A stretch of 64,000 bases of DNA. Origin: Branchiostoma lanceolatum (Eukaryota > Chordata > Leptocardii > Amphioxiformes > Branchiostomatidae). A program made the position numbers and the translations under genes. Positions 38,401 through 49,935 of this stretch are shown one piece after another; position 1 is the first letter of the stretch; every line of letters starts with the position of its first letter. The stretch lies in contig NC_089731.1 of NCBI RefSeq assembly GCF_035083965.1, positions 8,592,501 through 8,656,500 on the forward strand, given 5' to 3'. The notes under the pieces were generated by a model, which did not search any database, was not told where the DNA came from, and saw only the letters and a list, made by a program, of their open reading frames with translations.

Positions 38401-41400
38401 GAAGGCCACAACGTCAACTCAGCATGTCAGTAGATTCGAAACCAAAACCTCTTGTTTTGGGCCGAACACCCCGCCATTATCTGCCACCCTGCCCGTAGTC
38501 CATGAAGTTTGTTCACCAGTGTTGACCACCCAATCATGAGGTGTCCTTGAAACTTGCAGCTCGTCTCCGTTATCTAGTCGTTAATTGTCTTCCAACGACG
38601 TTGACTTTGAGCCAAGATTAGTTTTATTGGAAAATGGAGTGTCACACCGGGTTTGTACTGAAGAGTACAAGCTGTATATCCGGACAGATCTACTTGACCC
38701 TACTCTTTTTGCTACGTGCGATGTGTTCTTTAACGTGATCGAGGTGTGACTCTCCTCAAACACGGGACCTTCATTTAACGCCCTATCCGAGAGACATCCC
38801 TAACCGAAGCTAGGTACTCATCTTCATCCGAGTGAAGTGAGGACATTTGTGTTAAGTACCTTTCCCAAGCCCACAACGTCAACTTGACATGTCAGTGGAT
38901 TCGAAATCAAAACCTCTTGTTTTGGGCCGAACACCCTGCCATTACCTGCCACACTGCCCGTAGTCCATGAAATTTGTTCACCAGTGGTGACCACCCAATC
39001 ATGAGATGTCCTTGAAACTTGCAGCTCGTCTCCGTTATCTAGTCGTTAATTTTCTTCTATCGACGTTGACTTTGAGCCAAGATTAGTTTTATTGGAAAAT
39101 GGATTATCTCCAGAGGAAAGTGATAAGTTTAGAAGTCCAAAGAAAGGAAGGCTCCACTTAAGCTAAACAAGCTTAATGTACGACATAATACATCAGACTT
39201 TGCTATTGGTATTTGGCGTGGATTAGTGTAAATTGCTTGGTTCCAGTATGTATAAATCCGAAATGGCCTTCCTAAATTACACGGGTTCATTTGAGTTCGT
39301 TTCAACTTCATGGGAAGAAAATTTTAAAATCTTAACTCGTTGAAAAGCAGCATGGATAAGAACAATGTAAGGATGTACAAATTTGATTACATGGATGACA
39401 GCCTCTAGCTCTGGTCACTGCAAAATATGTGAAAGCGTGCGAAAAAAATATTGGTATCTGTCAAGAAAACTAAGTGATCAGGAAGGCTGAACTTGCAGAA
39501 CATGGTATACCAAACTATAATTTAAACAAAACTTTTTTTTTCACATTTCCTTGGACTTTGGAAAATTATACCATGGCTAGCAATACGTTTTGTGCAATGA
39601 GTAAGTCATTAGTCTAATAAAATTAGTACATTTTATCATAAGAAAAGAGTCATTGTATGGCCTTAGTATCCGTTCTCTGATATTTTTTGTACTTGCTCAT
39701 TTCGCTGCTTCTTTGTACGATTCACAGCATGATCGCAAACATTTCTTTTCGAAATTGACGAAATTTGGTGCGCGTGCAGATATCATCATATGATCTAGTC
39801 AGCGTGGCCTAAGCGCCATTATAGCGTTATGTCATAACATAACATGTTCCTCACAGTGGTACTCTGTCTCAGTGCCAGAAAACATCAAAGTAAGACACGT
39901 TTTGGACACAATCCAGAATATGCGTGGATCAAAGACGTTACGCAAGCACTCCGCAATAAGATGCTTTCAATATCATGTATGCTGTCGATTTGCCTTGCAT
40001 GGAAACGTCACAACATATCTCCATATAGCAACATCGGCTAAAATAACTCCTCGAGGTTCGAAGGCGATCCAACAAAATTGCTTAGCCTAATGCAGGAAGC
40101 TGTCATCAGTATTCACATCAAAACGAGACTCTCACCATCTCGGGATGAATAATGTATTACTGCAAAGAGTAACAAACCTTTTATGATACATGAACAATTA
40201 AGCTCCCCACACATTATGATGGACTGCTCACCTAGTCACGTGTTTATCTGCATAACGTGACGTCACAGAAGCGTTAGATTGCTCAATCCTCGACAAATCT
40301 AGACTTGGACAGTCAAAAATTTGTGTAAGTGCAATATATGCGTTGGGAATTCCAATTTGAATTTGCTTCAGTATAAACGAATTACGTCCATAAAGTATGA
40401 ATGGTGTTTTGGATGACACAAAATTAAGTTTCCACCCTTTTATGATACGTTGTGATTTACTACATCTATGGCAACCACTCGTATAATCTTTATTCATATT
40501 CAGATACATTGTACAGATACATAGTACAGATACATAGTACAGATACATAGTACAGATGAATATTACAGATACAAATACAGATATCCAAATCGAGTATGGT
40601 GACCGTGTCGTTCCTACAACTGAGTGAGGAGGGTTGACACGGTAGCCTTCGCGTGGATTTGTTTAGGGTGGATAACAGGTTGCGAATCTGAGACCCCCAC
40701 ACTTTGGGCATCCGTCTTCTCCAGCGGCACCGATTCGAGGGAGACGTACTGGTCCTGGTTGGGATGCTTGCAGCGAGCTGCTGGATGACTCTTACACTCG
40801 AGGTCCACCTTGATAACGCCAGCCCGCCTGGCGCTGATCTCGTCCGCCAGTTGAAGACAGCTGCCGTTGGAGACTTGTCCCTCTAACTGAGGGGGGGGGG
40901 GGGGATGCGTGTAAAGTGCCTTTCCCAAGGGCACAAGGATTTACTACATATGTTTGCCTATTTGTCTTAGGCTAACATTCACGCAAAAAAAAGTTCGTTG
41001 GCCTGCGCATATGTTGGCCTGGTAACCGGTCGTTTCGTTACATCGCCTGTTCGTTCCAGTCATTTCGTTACATCGTTACGGTCGTTTCGTTACATCATGA
41101 AGTCATTTCGCTACACGCGGAAAAGTCATTTCGTTACACATCTTACCTTGGTCGCATGTCAAAACGATGTAAGTGATTTCTTGTTCTCTTTTTCAGGTTG
41201 ATCTTCTTAAGTTGACATTAGAGGCTTTGCTGGACTCAATAATGATAATATAAATTGAGTCTTGTTTATGTTTGGTTACGTTGTTCGCGCCCTATGATAT
41301 CTAAATTGAGACAGATTATTTTACACAAACACGTTCTAAGACGAATTCAGTAATCTACATTACCTGTCAGGTAAAGAGCTGAAATATATCCAATACACAC

Positions 41401-44400
41401 GTATCTCTTTAATTGATATAAACTTCTACTAAAATCTTTATATATCTTAAGCAATGAACGAGTAGGCAAAGTATGGAAACAAGGTGAAGGCTGACTAGAG
41501 AAGTACTTCAACAAGTATTAACCAATAGGCATCTTGCCTGTAGTCTAGCTTGTCCCCCCCCAAACTTAGTTCAAAGCCAACTATATACAAGAGGTTTAAT
41601 GTAGCCACTCATCATATCCATGAGCATGAACACAACTACATGTAATTATGGGCAATCGTTGTGCAGCCACGAGCGCAGGAGTGCAAGGTTTATTGATAGA
41701 GGTATGACCCTAGATTGACCCACAGTGGATTCAACCCCGCGGAAAGAAAGGTTTACAATGCACCCTGCTGAAAAGCAGCATGGAGTACACGGAATGTACA
41801 AGTGAGCCAGAAAAAAATACCTTGTTGCTCGTCATATCAAACATATTCGGTGCTCTTTCACTGTGCAGGAAAACATCAAAGTAAGACACAAGTTTAGGAC
41901 ACAATTCAGAAAACGTATGGATCAAGGATGATATTCAAGTACCGCGCAAAGAAATGCTGACTTCTTTAAACCTCCTCAACATTTTTGATAACATGTAAAC
42001 AATGAATCGACAATGTATCCATGAATATGTGTTCAATTAAAGTTAATTTTCCATCGGATTTGTTTTTGATACGTTTCTGAGAAAGAGTTCGTAAAGTATG
42101 GGAACAAAGTCAAGGCTGACCATGCGTCAAAGAACCGCTTCAGCAACTACGTGAAAATCTGCCTCCTGCATTTACGTAGTTTCAGAGCCCCCAGGTCATG
42201 TAATTACTGGGAATCGGTTTGAAGCCACGAACGCCAGAGAGTTAAAAGGGATACGATTCATTGATTTGTCCAAGACTTGCGATAACACTGAAACCCTTTA
42301 AGATACATACGTGTAGGTATAGCACACTTGCCTACCTACATGTACCTACCTAGTCCCTTGACCTCCGGGTGGTCGTTGGGGGGACAAGGTACGTAGCACA
42401 GAGGGTACGGTTAGTAAATTTACCTTCCAGAAAGGCTACATTGGGCTGCTATTATCGCGCGTACCGGAGTAAATTCTGCTTTAGACCAAGTGAAATTTGT
42501 GGGTACCACAAGGCTACATATTTGGACCCCTGTTGTCAGTAATCTATGCTGATGATCCATGCTCTATAGATTTTGTCCAGTCTGATTTAGAGCATGCATA
42601 TGGCACGTTTATCAACCGCATCTGCAAGGAAGGTGACATCTACATAGACCTTAGGAAGACCTTCAAATGCTTCCCTGTGGTTTCTATGGACTCATGCAGG
42701 CGTATGCACATTGTTGAACATGATGAAAGGCTGAATGCACACGTAGCTGCTGTGGCAACCGTTAGCAATCAGAGCAGCAAATAGACGAACATGTGGCGTG
42801 TAGGAATCGATAGATATACGCATTCTAACTACATGCCTAATTTGAACCAAACCTTCTTTTTTGAACAACATCATTATTTTGTCAGTAGGTTTATAAAGAA
42901 GTTGAAAACGTTGTAGAGCCGGGCGGGCAAGCTGCACCTCTGGCTCCGTGAAGAGTTTCACCTGGTTGGAGAATCACTGGATGACGTTAACAACTTGAAG
43001 GTTCTTCATTCACAACCAATACATACACTTATAGCCGACGCTTCTGTGACCGTCTGGCACCTTCCTCAGGGCAATACTGACCTGTACTATTCCACACTGC
43101 ACGTTAGCTATATATAGGTGTCACTGCTTACAATGCGGTCCCAAACTGAAAGTATCGTCATACATATGATAATGATTATTGCCATGTACAAAAATAAACA
43201 TGTCTATAGCTAACAACAATTGAATAAGGAAGATAACATTGTCAGATGCTTCGTAAGGATACAGCCCCAATTAATCGTGCCTAAGTCTATATCCCCTCAT
43301 TACCCCAGACAACAGCCATTAGAACACCTTTTATCCGGTAATGTAGAGGCACATTAAGTCCACACACCGTTACTACACGGCTTTACAAGTCTCTTAAGGA
43401 CAATTTTCCACACGGGAGCCGCCAGACGTTCGTCTCGAGAAATAGTACGGCTGTCAAACTCACACTCTATCTCCTATTACTGGTGCATTAACTTCAGAGG
43501 AAGGTGGGGATAGAGTGCATTAGACACTCTGGGATAGTATTTGGGAACTCCTTATCCCAACAGACATCAATGTTGCACCTTGACTTGACTTACTTGGCTT
43601 ATGTCGGGTGCTATGGTAGTAGCTACTGTATCTACATTAGATCTAGAGACGCCTGGAATAAAAGGTGAAGGCCTCAAAGATGTCGCAGAGTTAGAAGTTG
43701 TTCAGTTCTTACTTCAATCCCCATTACTGTTGAATGTAAAGCCACATTGAAGAAGAAACGAAGGCATCATGGACATCAATCTCAAGAACTTTGGAAATAT
43801 ATCAAATGAGCGTTAACGAAAATTGCAAGCAAATGTAAAGTCTACACATCCGAGTAACAACATGGAATAAGAACTGGGTGACTGGAAACAATACATATAT
43901 ACGCAAAACCCGTCAAATACTAAGTACCAAAACTAAAAGGTTTTAACACAACACGCTCTCTTCTCAACGTTCATGGTATTCTAAACAAACGGTCAGTCCA
44001 AACGGGGCACTATATCTCCAATTACACACCGTGATTTGGCAAATGTTAGCCTTGTAGACTTGGCTTTTGAGGCACAATGGTAGCAAATTGAACTGCCGCC
44101 TTCTTTACGTCTGTGGGATTATTGCGATAGCGAGATCACGACCTACGCACATCATCAGAGAGACCAATACGCTGAGGAATGAAACAGAACTTTGGTATGA
44201 TTGACTGTTGCCAGTGGAAGCACCATGAGACGCACCAAATTAGGAAATTTGGGAATAGTAAGGAGAAGGAACGGTGTGTCTGAAATGCATATGTAGTTAC
44301 GTGGGTGTAAATCAAAATACTCTAGCTCCTTTGTAGCTTGATTCGGTTCATTTGGATTCGTGTATGCATTGATGACTCAAATTACTTAATTATGCTGTTG

Positions 44401-46941
44401 GATGTCGTGAGACGTGATATTAGATTACAGAGATGAGATTGGTGTTACTCAATTGTGGGGTTCTCCTAAAACACGTGACCTCCATCTAACGTCCTATATC
44501 GGAGGGAACTCCCTAACAGAAGTTAGGTACTCTTAATTGTCCACCTAAGTGAAGTGAGGAGATTCGTGTTAAGTGCCTGTCCCAAGGGCACAACATCGGG
44601 GCGCCGGGCCTGTCTAGGGTCTGATTCCGTAACCGATTCTGGGCCAAGCACTCCAACAATTACGTTATACGACGATTGCATTCGAGTGAGACGACTGGGT
44701 CCACTTTCATCTAAAAGTACGTGCATGTTTTCAAGGGAGAAGCTACAGCTCCGAACCCATAATACTGTACAAAGATGGACGAAAAGTATCTCAAATACAG
44801 GATTATATATATAAGCCGTCTACAGAAACAAGATTACGGGCGCTATGATTGGATGAATTCCATGCCGCCATGATTGAAATGGAGAGATTATGAAATCCCC
44901 TGGGTTGCAGTTGCACGATAACATTCAATATCCTCACGACTTCTTTTGTGCGCATAAAAAAAGCACTAGCCAAAGTGTACAAAGTCGCTATTTTTTAGGC
45001 AGTGGCATGTATAGGGCGAAGATAATTGCCAATTTCAGGAGAAGCAAAAAACAGTTATTATCCACGTGCCCGTGCTGTAGTATTCCTACTATTCACCATC
45101 GTAATGTATCGGATCTTACAGTATGGCACCGGCAATTCTGAGTGACAATGTCACATTGGAGGACTGACGACCTTGAGCTTGAAAAATACAAATAAGTACT
45201 TGCGAAGTACTACCCAGAAGGGTAGGAGTGAGTTATTTGATTGGTTGAGGGTCATGCTGGGCAGCATATAATTACGTATGCAGAACGTAAGCGTTTAAGG
45301 TTGTGTTCGCGGATTTAAGGTTAATATCTTGTGTATCGGTTCATAGACTTGTGTCCAAAGACATATTTTGTGCAGCGGCTGTTACTCTGATGCAACTTTT
45401 ATATACCAAAGAGAGCGAAAGAGACTCGCCAGCTATAGCAGGCTGATTACTGTATGCACATCACGTTCTGCATACGTGCTTCTGACAGTATTCGACATTG
45501 AAGGATCAGCCTCTGTTTGATTTAGATTGAGCTGCTCAATCTAAAGGAAACAGAGGCAGATCCTTCAATATCGTTTGCTGTCGCTACACCGCCCCTCATT
45601 TTGCGACTGCAATATCTGCGATACATGTAAGGTCAAGATTTAACTCCCAAACTTACAAACTTGTGACAATAAGACTAATATCTTACACACTGTATAGTAT
45701 CTTCATTGCTTATTTTTTTGAATTCAGAGTACCAGTTTGGTGATTTCATGTGTCGGCTGACAGCACTGATCCAGGGTCTGTCTGTGGCAGCCTCCGTCTA
45801 CACGCTGACCGCTATAGCTGCGGACAGGTCAGTATGTCTCCAATCCGCTTCAACAAGTACATAGATCCACAAAGTCAACATATACATGCTAAAATTTAGA
45901 TGTTCATTGTGTATGCTTTAATCATCACCATGTTTGCTTCAATAGCTATATCAAGTATAAGAAGATTATGTCGTTTCTATATTTTGCTATGGTTCCAAAC
46001 AGGGGCTCGGCTGGGTAGTCTACGGGTAAGAAAAGTATCATATAAAAGATAAAAACACACACAGAACATAAAACTCTCAATCATGAGCATAATTCGTGTA
46101 TATTTCTTGACATACACTTTTGTTTTTCGTTCCCACAAACACCGTCGCCGGGCTCCGGTTTGGAAATGTGACCATTGCATTATGTGGTCAATTTGTGTTT
46201 GATAGATACAAGGCAATCCTGTACCCCCATGACGGTCCGATGAACATGACTACCATGAAGAAGGTTCTGGTCTCTATCTGGGTCGCCGCTCTGGTGGTCA
46301 TGGTCCCCCAGGTCTTCGTCATCCAAGTCCGGGACAAGATGATTCAAGGTCAACACATGGACCGGTGTTTTGAGGTCTGGCCGGACCTAGTGTACAAGAA
46401 GATCTATTCCGTCACAGTGGTGTTGCTGATTTACATCTTGCCGCTCATGGTGATGAGTTTCCTGTACATGCGCATCGCCGAGAAGATCTGGTTCCAGGCA
46501 GGTCTCCAACAAAGAAACAGCAGCGACAGAGACACCGTGCGAAGGAGAGAGTTCATTGGCTCTGTCCCCAAGAGGCGGAAACGCGTCATCAAGATGCTGA
46601 TCGTGGTGGTGACGCTGTTCATGATGTCATACCTGCCGCTCTACACCTGCTGGATGCTCGATGAGTTCGGCAACATGCCCCTTTGGCAGGTGAAAATTGT
46701 TCACCAATTCGTGTACCCAATCGCACACTGGCTCAGCTACTTCAACAGCTGCGTAAATCCGATCGTGTACGGACTCTTCAACCGCGATATTCGCAAGAAC
46801 GTGGACTGGGGCAAGTTCAGCATGATGACCCGCAGCACGATCACTACCGACATCCGCTGCCGGTCCAGGCGGAGGGAGAACCACCACGCACCGGCAGAAC
46901 ACATCCGCAGTGTGGAGGTACAGATGGAGACGGCTCTATAG
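26403..46941 (+). CDS. NPFF/RFamide-type neuropeptide GPCR (class A)
   Basis: Coding exons are 26403-26730, 45728-45827 and 46206-46941. Junction phases are 1 then 2, and the product is 387 aa. Start chosen: ATG 26403 (MDMARNVNITW), after which three N-glycosylation sequons (NIT, NMS, NAS) occur. TM1 spans ~44-71 with GNLG, TM2 has NLAVADLLVAIFCMP, Cys118 and Cys197 can form the EL1-EL2 disulfide, and DRY is at 142-144. EL2 has CFEVWP, like CWEAWP of NPFF receptors. TM7 has NPIVY (327-331). TM6 reads FMMSYLPLYT, lacking the usual CWxP. The C-terminus ETAL fits a class I PDZ ligand. Closest by motif to NPFF/GnIH receptors; related SIFamide/RFamide receptors are possible. Intron 1 is ~19 kb and intron 2 is 378 bp. 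Upstream non-coding exons are not excluded. Confidence 0.88.
27500..27957. mobile_element. TIR element (MITE) in GPCR intron 1
   Basis: The ends catacccacattccactggg and tagtggaatgggggtataac are inverted repeats. The interior has ttgatttcatgaatgg and gatgagtttttatctatgaa, shared with the element at 32466-32671. No transposase ORF. Confidence 0.7.
28205..28488. repeat. Foldback element in GPCR intron 1
   Basis: Inverted arms: aatatctaaagacaa pairs with ttgtctttagata, and catcactcttcttcagcgtc pairs with gacgctgaagaagagc, followed by tgaactggcag with ctgccagttca. The loop (~80 nt) reads atgtacctggtagaatat onwards. Confidence 0.75.
31440..31468. repeat. (ATC)n trinucleotide microsatellite
   Basis: About nine ATC/TCA units; poly-Ser and poly-Asp ORFs over it come from the repeat. 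Confidence 0.9.
32466..32671. mobile_element. TIR element (MITE), second copy
   Basis: The ends cattccactagacggc and gccgtcctagtggaatg are inverted. The interior cttgatttcataattggaat and ttatctatgaaattcgtta match the element at 27500-27957. Confidence 0.75.
33915..33992 (+). mobile_element. Non-LTR-like 3' tail with TGTATAT repeats
   Basis: Tandem ttgtatattgtat words followed by gaaatcaaataaaatttat. Looks like the 3' end of a short retrotransposed copy. Weak evidence. Confidence 0.35.
35466..35490. repeat. (TTGT)n microsatellite
   Basis: Six to seven tttg units within the GPCR intron. Confidence 0.9.
36444..37210. repeat. 407-bp tandem direct duplication
   Basis: 36444-36850 is repeated from 36851 to ~37210 with about 97% identity (caatcactttcatgtttc, gtctgctcgtggcgccgg, ccaaggtcagcctttccatg). 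The end of the unit, cttgttgtgatagttctgg, reappears at ~37418, so a later ~200-bp insertion split copy 2. Both copies have the same minus-strand reading frame (ANYLLWQNPSLHGKADLG...). It is closed by TAA at 36641-36639 in copy 1 but open in copy 2. No family is recognised. Confidence 0.85.
38170..39110. repeat. ~470-bp tandem duplication containing minus-strand SINE bodies
   Basis: ggtttgtactgaa.agtacaagctgta, tcctcaaaca.gggaccttcat and caaaacctcttgttttgggc occur in both halves (from ~38175 and ~38643). Body words (aagtgcctttcc, gtgaggaca) tie it to the SINE family at 23430 and 44455. Confidence 0.75.
40505..40575. repeat. Short minisatellite, ~14-bp unit
   Basis: Four near-perfect copies of acagatacatagt plus degenerate flanking units (acagatgaatatt, acagatacaaat). 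Confidence 0.85.
40614..40888 (-). other. Candidate minus-strand exon of unknown nature
   Basis: After a pyrimidine-rich run and ctcag (acceptor-like, ~40889) a frame of ~90 codons is open: LEGQVSNGSCLQLADEISAR ... ending STLLTQL. It is relatively GC-rich and inside the GPCR intron on the opposite strand. No upstream exon was found and ORFs of this length occur by chance, so confidence is low. Confidence 0.2.
41030..41142. repeat. Degenerate tandem repeat gtcatttcgttacat
   Basis: Five imperfect copies of gtc(g/a)tttcgttacatc within ~110 bp. Confidence 0.75.
42497..42784 (+). pseudogene. Degenerate reverse-transcriptase fragment (non-LTR element)
   Basis: The frame reads WVPQGYIFGPLLSVIYADDP. 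This is close to the GVPQGSxLGPLLFxIYxND(L) motif of CR1/Jockey-type reverse transcriptases but with several substitutions. The rest of the domain is not recognisable. 43000-43075 (cgcttctgtgaccgtctgg, accttcctcagggcaatac) may be linked 3' sequence. Confidence 0.5.
44455..44650 (-). mobile_element. Minus-strand SINE body copy
   Basis: ctcctaaaacacgtgacctcc, ggtactct, gtgaagtgaggagattcgtg and gcctgtcccaagggcacaac match the body at 38290-38420 and 23440-23570. Confidence 0.6.
45484..45583. repeat. Foldback element ~145 bp upstream of GPCR exon 2
   Basis: attgaaggatcagcctctgtt pairs with its inverse aacagaggcagatccttcaat, and atttagattgagc pairs with gctcaatctaaa, giving a near-perfect hairpin that extends weakly to gacagtattcg and its partner. 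Confidence 0.8.
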
Positions 46942-46989
46942 TCACGTGTGTAAATGTGAAGGAAACCCAAGCAATATTAGGGTCCGAAA

Positions 46990-46995
46990 AATAAA
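46990..46995 (+). terminator. AATAAA polyadenylation signal of the GPCR gene
   Basis: AATAAA lies 49 bp after the stop codon of the receptor (46941). A short 3' UTR is implied. Motif only. Confidence 0.45.
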
Positions 46996-47390
46996 AATGA
47001 AAGGCACTTTATTTAGTCATTTCTATACATGATTAGTTCAAAACACTATCACAATGTATAGCGACGTCCATGATGCAAAAATACGACGTTGTGGTGATGT
47101 GAGAACTCACTGAAAATCGTGACCGGAGTTTTTGTAAGTTCGCGAAACTAACGGGATCATCGTATGGCACGATTTTCCGCGGTTTTAAAATCCTAAAAGT
47201 ATGAAGTTATTACGCAAATATGCTGACAATGTTAGTAAATGTCACTACCAAACATATTTCAGCATTTTTTTATTTCCATTTTTTGGCCCTAATATTTCTT
47301 TGGTTGCCTTTGAAAAGCCGGGTTACTAAAAAAAAAGAAGTTTTGTGCATTTCTGTGCGAAGGTGACAAAATAGAACAGTAAACGGAGAG

Positions 47391-47414
47391 TAAAGTAAAG
47401 TAAAGTAAAGTAAA
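47391..47414. repeat. (AGTAA)n microsatellite
   Basis: Five taaag units. Confidence 0.9.
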
Positions 47415-47684
47415 CATAGACATCATTATAGCCAGAAGTGAATTTTCTTTACCTTAATAATAATTCGATAGATATCGTCAATAAGAATGAATACACTCGA
47501 AAAAAAAATCCGCGACTTCAAGCACGTTTACCCTTACGCTATGGCTTATATAAGGTAAGTGTTTCTAAGACCTGACTTAGAAATGCGACATGTTAGAGGG
47601 TTAATATTGACCAAGTTGTTTTCTCGCTCGTTTTGTGATGAAAGACTGTCACTAAGCCAACAACAGCAACCCCACACGAACACA

Positions 47685-47728
47685 AACACACGCACACACA
47701 CGCACGCACGTACACACACACGCACGCA

Positions 47729-47778
<50 letters not shown>

Positions 47779-47951
47779 TACATACATACATACATACGCA
47801 CACACATGCATACATACATACATACGCACATAGACACACACGGAGTTAAGATAGTGAGTTCATCCTTACGCCTCAATCCACGAGCGCGTGTGTATGTATG
47901 TATGTATGTATGTATGTATGTATGTATGTATGTGTGTGTGTGTGTGTGTGA

Positions 47952-48017
<66 letters not shown>

Positions 48018-48420
48018 ACGTGTTTGTGTATGGGGAAACGTGTATGTGTGGTGCATGAGCGTGTGTGTTTTTATGTGTGTGTGTGTATGTCTGCGCGCGC
48101 GCATATGCTTGTTTACAAGTGTCTGTGTACGTGTGTGTATGATTGGCATTAGTGTGCGTGTGTATATTTGTGTACGCGCGCGCGCGCGCGGGTGTGTGTG
48201 CGTGTGTGCGTCTGCGTGAGCGTGTATGTCTGATTGAGTGTGTGTTTGACTGTTCTTTGAGTGTGTGCCAGTGTGTGCTAGTGTTGTGTGACTGAATCCG
48301 CATAGCGTGAGTCAATGTGCATAAGAATTATCATAAGAGTCAGTTCAGAATGTGTGAATATGTGTGTACACGCATGTGTGTCTATGTGTGCGTGCGTGTG
48401 TGTGTGTGTGTGTGTGATTT
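47685..48420. repeat. Mirrored CA/TACA then TATG/TG microsatellite
   Basis: (CA)n with (TACA)n at 47685-47842 is followed, after a 43-bp unique spacer (47843-47885), by (TATG)n, (TG)n and interrupted TG to ~48420. The two halves are reverse complements, so the region can form a long hairpin. His/Thr and Cys/Val ORFs on both strands are repeat translation. Confidence 0.95.
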
Positions 48421-48904
48421 TTCTTTGAGTATACATATGTGTGCCAGTGTGTGCTCGTGTTGTGTGAGTGAATACGCATAGTGTGATGCAATGTACGTAT
48501 GATAAGAGTGAGTTCAGAGTGTGTGAATACGTGTGTATACGCCTGTGTGTTTATATTTCCGTAAGGGTATGTGTTTGCGTATATTTCTGTGTATGCGTGT
48601 GTGTATGTGCATATATGTGTGCGTGCATGTTTTTGATATATGCATATGATTTGCGGACGACACGTTCATGATTATCGTTGCACCCAGATAACTTTTTATC
48701 AATAATATGTAGGAATACGTTGAATACGTACACTTTGCATATTGTATCGTTGAAATGTAAATTCTAGAAGCCTTTCCTAGTGACTTCATTCTGTTTAATC
48801 ATTCGCCTGCAAGTTTAGAAGGGCATTGTTCATATTAAACGCTTTTCAATGATATGCATATATGTTTTATCTATGTTGGTTTCTGACTCGATATGTTGTA
48901 TAGA

Positions 48905-49130
48905 ATGGGGTACATTATACCATAGTGCAAACTTAATCATAGTGCTTATCGGTAATTAACTTGCATTGTCATATATCGTTTTAAAGCGTCCAGCATACTA
49001 ATGTATATATTAAGTAATGTTGGGTACATCATATTGTAGTGTAAACTTAATTATAGTGCTTATCGGTAACTTGCGTCGTCTTAAAACGTTTTAAGGCCTC
49101 AAGCATACTATATATTAAGTAATGTTGCAG
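48905..49130. repeat. ~112-bp tandem duplication
   Basis: gtgcaaacttaatcatagtgc and gtgtaaacttaattatagtgc, then cttatcggtaa and agcatacta..tatattaagtaatgtt, occur in both units. Confidence 0.8.
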
Positions 49131-49935
49131 GTTTGTCTTGGGCTTGTAAATGTTTTCAAAATACGATACTCACTTTCTCATATCTAAACGTTAAGAAACG
49201 ACCCTATTTCTGCTTTCAGCTCGATATGTAGTGTGGAGATTTTTGGCTGCCTTTTATGTAGTTTTATGAGTACGTCAATGTTACATACAATATTATCTCT
49301 CGTTATTGTGCTGAACTTTGTTGTGGTTTTAATGAATAAATCATGAGCGTTGAAATTAAAGGGCTTCCCTGAAAATGTGTGCGTTTCCAGAACTGTTTGG
49401 GATGCATGTGTGCGTGTGTGTACGTGCGGACCTGTACTCGATGACGGAATAGTGATCTGTACGAATCATCGTTTTTGCTACAATTCAATTTCCACCTGTC
49501 TGAATGATCGATGGCATGGCTCAGATAGAACCTCACTGCATTATTAGATTGTTCATATGTCTTGCGTAAGATGTATTTATGTCATAAGTTACGCAATTCA
49601 TTTTAGTGCCTGCTTCAAATAAAACGGTAATGCATAACTTTTTGATCGGTAAAGCTCACACACGGGATAATCATAACTTACATAGACCTACTTACTGGTA
49701 CAGTTTCTGTGATTGATTCTGTTGTTGTTTATAAGTATAGATTTTCTGGACATCGAAGTACTATTTGAAATACAGCTGCTGTCAGGTTCATAAGAAAAAG
49801 AAGAGATGCATCTTTGCTGTAGTGGGTAGCTTTGGGTTTAAAAGAACCCCCTTACGATATTCAACAAAACTGCAACCGCATTCTCTGTTCAATAGTACCT
49901 ACCTGCGACATAATTAAATAATGTGACACACTGAC

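Noticed and set aside
47546..48315. Long His/Thr and Cys/Val ORFs on both strands
   Set aside because: All lie on the CA/TG microsatellite and have no other content.
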